NCBI GenBank assembly: GCA_910587675.1
Contig: CAJUMU010000038.1
Location: 1 to 9,396, forward strand
Length of the DNA stretch: 9,396 nucleotides
Direction: 5' to 3'
Source of the DNA: an uncultured Alistipes sp.
GTDB lineage: Bacteria > Bacteroidota > Bacteroidia > Bacteroidales > Rikenellaceae
In this document: one piece after another, positions 4,303-9,396 of the stretch
Layout of the letters: each line of letters opens with the position of its first letter
Position numbering within the stretch: position 1 is the stretch's first letter
Program-made: the position numbers and the translations under genes
Notes under the pieces: model-generated
The model's database searches: none
The model's input: the letters and a program-made list of their open reading frames with translations, nothing else
What the model was told of the DNA's origin: nothing

Positions 4303-6102
4303 ATGCCGATGAAACGCGCCGTTCTCGCAATCGCCCTCGCGGCGTTATCGCTCGTCGCATGCCGCGACGACCATACGGTCGCGACCGATGCCGCCGATCC
4401 GTCGCAATGGTCGGCCGTCGACGCCCTCGGCCGCACGATAGATCCCGACGACTACCCCGCCCCGCGCGACGACCGTCAGGTGGGAATATTCTACTTCCTG
4501 TGGCTCGGATGCCACGGATACGACACCCCCGCCAACGGCAACGACGTGGCGATGCCCACCGATGCCGACACCCTCTCGCCGTTCGACAACAGCCTGCTCA
4601 CGAAACACAATCCCGACTACCCCGCTTTCGGACCTCCCGCCGCCATGCACCATTGGGGCGAACCTCATTTCGGCTACTATCTCTCCAACGACGAATGGGT
4701 AATGCGCCGCCATGCGCAGCTGCTCGGCGACGCGGGCGTGGACGTGATCTTTTTCGACGTCACCAACGGCTACACCTACCTGCCGATAGTCGAAAGGCTC
4801 TGCGCCGTTTACGAAGACATACGTTCGAAAGGGGGCCGCACACCGCAAGTGGCGTTCATACTCAACTCCAACCCCGCAGCGACGCTGGCTGCGATATACG
4901 ACGGCTTCTACAAACCGCGCCGACACCCCGAACTGTGGTACGAGCGGGACGGCAAACCGCTCATCCTCGTCCCCGAGGATGCCGCGACCGACGAACACCG
5001 CGACTTCTTCACCATCCGCCGTGCATGGTTCGCCTCGCATCCCGCCGCAGAAGGCGAATGGTTCGGCGACGGCCGCGACCGCTGGACTTGGGGCGACTAT
5101 TACCCACAACAGGCGGGATGGCACGACTCGCCCGACAAACCCGAACAGATATCGATTCTCCCAGCTACCCATCCGCATACGCTCCACGGACGCAGCCACG
5201 ACGGCGTGCGCCAGCCCGACGCGGCCGACTGCGACTCGGGACGCGGCATATACTTCGCCAGACAGATCGATCGCGCACTGGAGGTCGACCCGCAGTTCGT
5301 ATTCATCACGGGCTGGAACGAATGGACGGCCCAAAGGCAGGTGTTCCCCGCGGGCACGGAGATCGCCAACAGCTATCGACGCCCCGAGGGCACCACGTTC
5401 TTCGTCGACCAGTTCACCGAGGAGTTCAGCCGCGACATAGAGCCTATGCGCGGAGGCTTCGGCGACAACTATTACTACCAGATGGCCGACTTCATCCGCC
5501 GCTACAAGGGCGCGACGCCCGTTCCCGTACGTTCGCGCCGCCACACGATGCGCATCGACGGCCGTTTCGGCGACCGACGCGGGGCGGAAGCCGTATACGA
5601 CGATTACGAAGGCGACACCTCGCCTCGCGACGCCCGCGGTTGGGGACGCATCGGCCGCTACGCGAACGACAGCGGACGCAACGACATAGTGCGCACGTGG
5701 GTATGCTCCGACAAGGAGAATATCTACTTCTCGGTGCGTTGCGCCCGACCGATCACCGCCCCCGACGAGGAGTGGATGATGCTCTTCGTCTCGACGCGCG
5801 GCGACGGCCCCCGATGGGAGGGTTTCGACTATGCCGTCAACCGCAGCATCGGCAAGCTGGAGCGTTCGGCAGGCGGATGGCGATGGGCCGCCGCGGCCGA
5901 GATCGAATACGCCGTCGACGGTTGCGACATGGAGCTCGCCCTGCCGCTGAAGGCGTTGGGAATAGACGATCCCGACAATTTCACGGTCGACTTCAAGTGG
6001 ATCGACAACGCTTGCGCCGAGGGCGACATCACGGAGTGCATGGACCGCGGCGACGCGGCTCCCGACGCGCGTTACAAATACCGATACCGATTCAAACGTT
6101 AA
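4303..6102 (+). CDS. Lipoprotein with GH99/WbsX-like catalytic domain and CBM9-like domain
   Basis: A 599-residue exported lipoprotein, probably a carbohydrate-active enzyme. The signal peptide is MPMKR plus a hydrophobic run ending in the lipobox LVAC with Cys20. Residues about 55-405 look like a GH99/WbsX-type TIM barrel: strand QVGIFYFLWLG (59-69), HFGYYLSNDEWVMRRHAQLLGDAGVD (122-147), VIFFDVTNGYTYLP (148-161), QVAFILNSN (182-190), PLILVPED (219-226), and ITGWNEWTAQ (335-344), the typical late-strand Trp-Asn-Glu-Trp motif of these proteins. Residues about 415-599 open with MRIDGRFGD and continue with IYFSVRC, EIEYAVDG and ELALPLKALGI, as in CBM9-like (DOMON-like) beta-sandwiches. Substrate unknown; there are no SusC/SusD genes nearby. 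It follows the -7 box at 4276 and is 14 nt ahead of the M16 gene. Domain assignment is by motif reading. Confidence 0.75.
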   Translation: MPMKRAVLAIALAALSLVACRDDHTVATDAADPSQWSAVDALGRTIDPDDYPAPRDDRQVGIFYFLWLGCHGYDTPANGNDVAMPTDADTLSPFDNSLLTKHNPDYPAFGPPAAMHHWGEPHFGYYLSNDEWVMRRHAQLLGDAGVDVIFFDVTNGYTYLPIVERLCAVYEDIRSKGGRTPQVAFILNSNPAATLAAIYDGFYKPRRHPELWYERDGKPLILVPEDAATDEHRDFFTIRRAWFASHPAAEGEWFGDGRDRWTWGDYYPQQAGWHDSPDKPEQISILPATHPHTLHGRSHDGVRQPDAADCDSGRGIYFARQIDRALEVDPQFVFITGWNEWTAQRQVFPAGTEIANSYRRPEGTTFFVDQFTEEFSRDIEPMRGGFGDNYYYQMADFIRRYKGATPVPVRSRRHTMRIDGRFGDRRGAEAVYDDYEGDTSPRDARGWGRIGRYANDSGRNDIVRTWVCSDKENIYFSVRCARPITAPDEEWMMLFVSTRGDGPRWEGFDYAVNRSIGKLERSAGGWRWAAAAEIEYAVDGCDMELALPLKALGIDDPDNFTVDFKWIDNACAEGDITECMDRGDAAPDARYKYRYRFKR

Positions 6103-6116
6103 TATATTCAGGTAAA

Positions 6117-9011
6117 ATGAGAATGAAACTGCTTATGTTCGCAGCGGCCATCGCGCTGGTTGCGACATCGTGTTCGAAGTACCGATACGAGAGCGTGGCG
6201 GGCGACCCGCTCAATACCCGTATCTACACTTTGGACAACGGACTGAAGGTCTACATGACCGTAAACGACGAAGCCCCGCGCCTGCAAACCTACATCGCCG
6301 TGAAGGTGGGCGCCAAGAACGATCCCGAGGAGACGACGGGTTTGGCCCACTACTTCGAACACCTCATGTTCAAGGGCACCGACAAGTTCGGAACGCAGAA
6401 CTACGAGGCCGAGAAACCCCTGCTCGACGAGATCGAGCGTCTGTTCGAGGTATACCGCACCAAGACCGACCCCGACGAGCGCAAAGCGTTGTACGCGCAG
6501 ATCGACTCGGTGTCGCAGGAGGCTTCGAAGCTGGCCATACCCAACGAATACGACAAGTTGATGGCCGCCATCTCGGCCGACGGAACCAACGCGTGGACCT
6601 CGTTCGACGAGACGGTCTACACCGAGGATATCCCCTCGAACCGCATCGAGGAGTGGGCCAAGATACAGAGCGACCGTTTCAAGAACGCCGTGATCCGCGG
6701 ATTCCATACCGAGCTGGAAACGGTTTACGAGGAGTACAACATGTCGCTCACCAGCGACGGCAACAAGGCCTATTACGGCATGCTCTCGCTGCTCTACCCC
6801 AACCACCCGAGCGGCCGCCACACCGTATTGGGCTATCAGGATCATCTGAAGAACCCCTCGATCACCAACATCAAGAGGTACTACGAAACCTATTACGTGC
6901 CCAACAACATGGCCATCTGCCTCTCGGGCGACTTCGATCCCGACGAGATGATAGCCACCATCGACAAATATTTCGGCGACATGCAGCCCAACCCCGCCCT
7001 GCCCGAGTACGAGGCGCCGGCCGAGGATCCTATAGCCGAGGTGCGCACCAAGACCGTATACGGCAACGAGGCCGAGTTCGTCATGATGGGATGGCCCTGC
7101 GGCGGCATCGGTTCCGATGATGCCGACGTGGCCGAGATCGCGGGCAACGTGCTCTCGAACGGCAAATGCGGTCTGATCGATATCGACATCAACCAGCAGC
7201 AGAAGGCGCAGAGCGTATACGCCTATCCGATGATCGGCGTCGATTACGGCGGCATCTGGATCGAGGGCGTGCCCCGCGAGGGACAGACTCTCGACGAGGT
7301 GAAGGCGCTGACGCTCGCCGAGATCGACAAGCTGCGCAAGGGCGACTTCGACGAATCGATCATCGATGCCACCATAGCCAACCACAAACGTCGCATCATG
7401 CAGCGTCTCGACTCGAACACGGGCCGCGCGCAGGCCTACGTCGAGAGCTTCATCGGCGGTACCGACTGGGCCGACGAGGTTGCGCGCATCGACCGTCTGT
7501 CGCGAATCACCAAAGCCGACGTAGTGGCTTGGGCGCAGAAGACCTTGGGCGATGGCAACTATGCCGTGCTCTACAAGTTGCAGGGCGAGGATCCCGACCA
7601 GAAGAAGATCGAGAAGCCGCAGATAACGCCCATCGCCACCAACCGCGACGCCGTGAGCGACTTCCTCGCCGAGGTGCAGGCGTCGGAGGCGAAGCCCATC
7701 GAGCCCGTTTTCGTCGATTACGACAAGGACCTCACCGTGTTCGAGCAGGACGGCATGAACATCCTCTACAAGAAGAACGAGACCAACGGACTCTTCTTCA
7801 TGAGCTGGATTTACGACCTCGGGGCGAACGACGATCCCGCCCTTTCGATGGCTTTGCAGCAATATTGGAGCTACCTCGGCACCGACGCCAAGAGCGCCGA
7901 ACAGATACAGACCGAGCTGTACGCCTTGGCCTGCGACATGCGCGTGAGCGTACAGCCGCAGATGTTGCAGCTCTCGATCAGCGGCCTTGCCGAGAACGAG
8001 GATAAGGCTCTCGCGCTGGTGGAGGATTACATCGCCAACGTGAAGGGCGACGATGCCGTTCTGGCGCAGCTCAAGAGCGACATCCTCAAAGCCCGAGCCG
8101 ACGACAAGCTGAGTCAGGCGGCCAACTTCTCGGCTCTGCGACAGTTCACCGCTTACGGCGAGGAGGCCATAAAGGCGCGCACCATGAGCAACGATGCGGT
8201 GCGGACCGTCACGTCGAACGAACTGACAGACCGCATACATGGCCTCGCCGAGTACGCCCATCGCATAGCCTATTACGGACCGTCGGATCTCGACCGCCTG
8301 CGCGACGAGCTGAAAGACCACTCGTTCGGCGCCGAGAAGCTCACCGCCAAAGAGTACCCCATGCAGCTCACGCCCGAGAACAAGGTGATCTTGGCGCAGT
8401 ACGACGCCAAGCAGATATATTACTACCAGTTCTCTAACCGCGGCGAGATGTTCGACGTGGCCAACGACCCCGCAATGCAGCTCTACAACGGCTACTTCGG
8501 CGGCGGCATGAACTCGATAGTGTTTCAGGAGATGCGCGAGGCGCGCGCGTTGGCATACTCGGCTGACGCATATCTGTCGACGGGCGTGAAGCGCAACGAC
8601 CCCTACACCTTCTCGGCATTCATCGCCACGCAGAACGACAAGATGCAGCAGGCTGTGGAAGCCTTCGAGCAGATCATAAACGACATGCCCGAGTCGCAGG
8701 CGGCGTTCGAACTGGCCAAGCAATCGCTGTTGGGATCGATCGAGACCTCGCGCACCATAAAGAACCAAGTTCTGAACAGCTATCTGTCGAACGTGATCTA
8801 CAAGGGCGTGAAAGAGGATCGCAACAAGGCGATATACGAGCAGGTGAAGAACATGACTCTGGAGGACGTGAAAGCATACCAGCAGAAGTGGGTTAAGAAC
8901 CGCACCTACACCTACTCGATTCTCGGCGACAAGAACGATATCGACATGGACTATCTGCGCACGCTCGGCCCCGTGACCGAGGTGACGCAAGAGCAGATCT
9001 TCGGATATTGA
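6117..9011 (+). CDS. M16 family zinc metallopeptidase, lipoprotein, two-half form
   Basis: A 964-residue M16 (pitrilysin/insulinase-type) peptidase anchored as a lipoprotein. Signal peptide 1-18 with lipobox ATSC, Cys19. The first M16 domain starts at YTLDNGLKVYM (37-47) and has the inverted zinc motif HYFEH (His78, Glu81, His82); the third ligand is probably Glu206 in ETVYEEYNMS. Between them lies a helical insert of about 45 residues relative to pitrilysin. The inactive companion domain follows with KRYYETYYVPNNMAICLSGDFD. The second half (about 520-964) lacks HxxEH, as is normal, and ends with GGMNSIVFQEMREARALAYSADAYL, the conserved substrate-side Arg/Tyr element. The start is the ATG at 6117, directly before the signal peptide; a second in-frame ATG at 6123 is also possible. 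Probably a periplasmic or surface protease for unfolded peptides. It shares a transcript with the lipoprotein gene upstream and ends before a strong terminator. Confidence 0.95.
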   Translation: MRMKLLMFAAAIALVATSCSKYRYESVAGDPLNTRIYTLDNGLKVYMTVNDEAPRLQTYIAVKVGAKNDPEETTGLAHYFEHLMFKGTDKFGTQNYEAEKPLLDEIERLFEVYRTKTDPDERKALYAQIDSVSQEASKLAIPNEYDKLMAAISADGTNAWTSFDETVYTEDIPSNRIEEWAKIQSDRFKNAVIRGFHTELETVYEEYNMSLTSDGNKAYYGMLSLLYPNHPSGRHTVLGYQDHLKNPSITNIKRYYETYYVPNNMAICLSGDFDPDEMIATIDKYFGDMQPNPALPEYEAPAEDPIAEVRTKTVYGNEAEFVMMGWPCGGIGSDDADVAEIAGNVLSNGKCGLIDIDINQQQKAQSVYAYPMIGVDYGGIWIEGVPREGQTLDEVKALTLAEIDKLRKGDFDESIIDATIANHKRRIMQRLDSNTGRAQAYVESFIGGTDWADEVARIDRLSRITKADVVAWAQKTLGDGNYAVLYKLQGEDPDQKKIEKPQITPIATNRDAVSDFLAEVQASEAKPIEPVFVDYDKDLTVFEQDGMNILYKKNETNGLFFMSWIYDLGANDDPALSMALQQYWSYLGTDAKSAEQIQTELYALACDMRVSVQPQMLQLSISGLAENEDKALALVEDYIANVKGDDAVLAQLKSDILKARADDKLSQAANFSALRQFTAYGEEAIKARTMSNDAVRTVTSNELTDRIHGLAEYAHRIAYYGPSDLDRLRDELKDHSFGAEKLTAKEYPMQLTPENKVILAQYDAKQIYYYQFSNRGEMFDVANDPAMQLYNGYFGGGMNSIVFQEMREARALAYSADAYLSTGVKRNDPYTFSAFIATQNDKMQQAVEAFEQIINDMPESQAAFELAKQSLLGSIETSRTIKNQVLNSYLSNVIYKGVKEDRNKAIYEQVKNMTLEDVKAYQQKWVKNRTYTYSILGDKNDIDMDYLRTLGPVTEVTQEQIFGY

Positions 9012-9032
9012 CGATAATCCGCGCCGCACGAC

Positions 9033-9067
9033 AAACGGCAGTCCTTGCGAAAGGGACTGCCGTTTTT
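9033..9067 (+). terminator. Intrinsic terminator of the lipoprotein operon
   Basis: A perfect 12-bp stem AAACGGCAGTCC/GGACTGCCGTTT (9033-9044 with 9054-9065), a 9-nt loop, and T5 at 9063-9067. It begins 22 nt after the M16 stop codon. It is a strong Rho-independent terminator for the plus strand. Confidence 0.92.
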
Positions 9068-9095
9068 ATGTAAAAAGATCAAACAGCAGCAAAAT

Positions 9096-9246
9096 GCAGT
9101 TCGCAGAACTGCGCGCAGGCGTAACGTATTACGAAAAGCGAAGAATCTATATTCGGGCAGCAGCCTGCGGAGATCGCGAACGAGTGAAAACGAGCTGCGG
9201 GCCTCCGCTGGGCGAAGGCTGCAGCCCGCGCGACTCTGCGAGTCGC
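9096..9246. repeat. Palindromic element with inverted end hairpins, REP/BIME-like
   Basis: The left end is GCAGTTC-GCA-GAACTGC (9096-9112). The right end, read on the minus strand, is GCGACTC-GCA-GAGTCGC (9246-9230): same 7-bp stem length, same GCA triloop, same GCGCG on the inner side, with the three differing stem positions changed on both sides so pairing is kept. Between them lie CGTAA/TTACG (9120-9133), an imperfect 12-bp inverted repeat (9154-9165 with 9217-9228, one mismatch) and, nested in it, GCGGAG/CTCCGC (9167-9172 with 9203-9208). No coding frame of quality is present. The architecture suits a dispersed palindromic repeat doublet or a structured RNA. Only one copy is visible in the window. 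Confidence 0.5.
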
Positions 9247-9252
9247 AAAACT

Positions 9253-9396
9253 TTACGGTTGTAACCTGAACATCACTCTCATCAACTCCATCAAAGACTT
9301 GCTTTTGATCTCCTTTTCGAACTCCTCGTCGGTGAAATCCGAGTCGCCCACGCGGGCGACGAACTCGACCAAGAAACGGAGGTGAACGAGACTCTC
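9253..9396 (-). CDS. Hypothetical protein, C-terminal 47 residues only
   Basis: A minus-strand frame enters from the right edge and ends with TAA at 9255-9253, convergent with the M16 gene. The 47 visible residues read as an amphipathic helix (HLRFLVEFVARVGDSDFTDEE), then a Lys/Glu-rich helix, ending in MELMRVMFRLQP. Codon use is like the neighbouring genes. The family is not recognised. No T-tract terminator follows its stop; instead the hairpin at 9230-9246 begins 6 nt beyond. Confidence 0.6.
   Translation of the reverse strand, partial: ESLVHLRFLVEFVARVGDSDFTDEEFEKEIKSKSLMELMRVMFRLQP

Noticed and set aside
4345..5544. Antisense open frame of about 400 codons opposite the GH99-like gene
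   Set aside because: Codon-aligned shadow of a gene with clear signal peptide and motifs; no independent start signal.
4281..9011. One 1576-residue fused protein across both lipoprotein genes
   Set aside because: The M16 frame happens to stay open upstream, but that part translates to Arg/Pro-rich nonsense and overlaps the well-formed lipoprotein in another frame. The signal peptide and lipobox at 6117 mark the true start.
6108..9029. Antisense open frame of 973 codons opposite the M16 gene
   Set aside because: It is in exact codon register with the sense gene and is open only because the sense frame avoids TTA, CTA and TCA codons. It has no recognisable domain and is His/Leu/Val-rich as expected of such a shadow.
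9045..9269. 74-codon plus-strand open frame after the M16 gene
   Set aside because: It starts with TTG inside the terminator loop, spans the palindromic element and overlaps the convergent gene; Arg-rich with no protein-like pattern.
1..9396. CRISPR array, insertion sequence, phage or defence genes, tRNA or rRNA
   Set aside because: Read on both strands: no regular repeat-spacer pattern, no transposase or integrase, no tRNA cloverleaf and no known defence protein was found.

Overview
The window looks like a chromosomal segment from a Bacteroidales bacterium, possibly close to Alistipes (Rikenellaceae). The reasons are candidate -7 boxes of the Bacteroidetes form TAnnTTTG upstream of several genes, weak or absent Shine-Dalgarno sequences, GC-rich coding DNA with AT-rich intergenic DNA, a bS16 protein with a long Ala/Glu/Lys tail, a small Bacteroidetes-type HTH protein, and two lipoproteins in a row. 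The genus is an inference from style, not a database match.

Layout, left to right. 1-375: an open frame running in from the left edge, probably the end of an unknown gene (strand not fully certain). 524-1649: rpsP (bS16) and rimM (16S rRNA maturation factor), separated by a 73-nt gap that holds two hairpins, the second an intrinsic terminator ending only 10 nt before the rimM start. 1694-1915 (minus): a 73-residue HTH protein convergent with rimM. Its 5' leader contains a large three-tier inverted repeat and, overlapping it, a weaker stem followed by six U, which looks like an attenuator switch. 2336-4096: panC, panD and a DUF456 membrane protein. The panC -7 box is preceded by a perfect 14-bp palindrome. 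4097-4302: a non-coding gap with four successive hairpins, then a promoter. 4303-9011: a two-gene lipoprotein operon, a GH99/WbsX-like protein with a C-terminal CBM9-like domain followed 14 nt later by a full-length two-half M16 zinc metallopeptidase, ended by a strong terminator. 9096-9246: a compact palindromic element whose two end hairpins are inverted relatives of each other. 9253-9396 (minus): the C-terminal end of an unknown gene.

How the genes relate. rpsP and rimM both serve the 30S subunit, and the terminator between them could set their ratio. PanC and PanD catalyse the last pantothenate step and supply its beta-alanine, so their pairing is functional. The DUF456 gene shares their direction but not an evident role. 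The two lipoproteins are probably co-transcribed and act in the envelope. I saw no CRISPR array, insertion sequence, phage gene or tRNA. The items most worth a second look are the HTH leader, the hairpin cluster at 4106-4233 and the palindromic element at 9096-9246.
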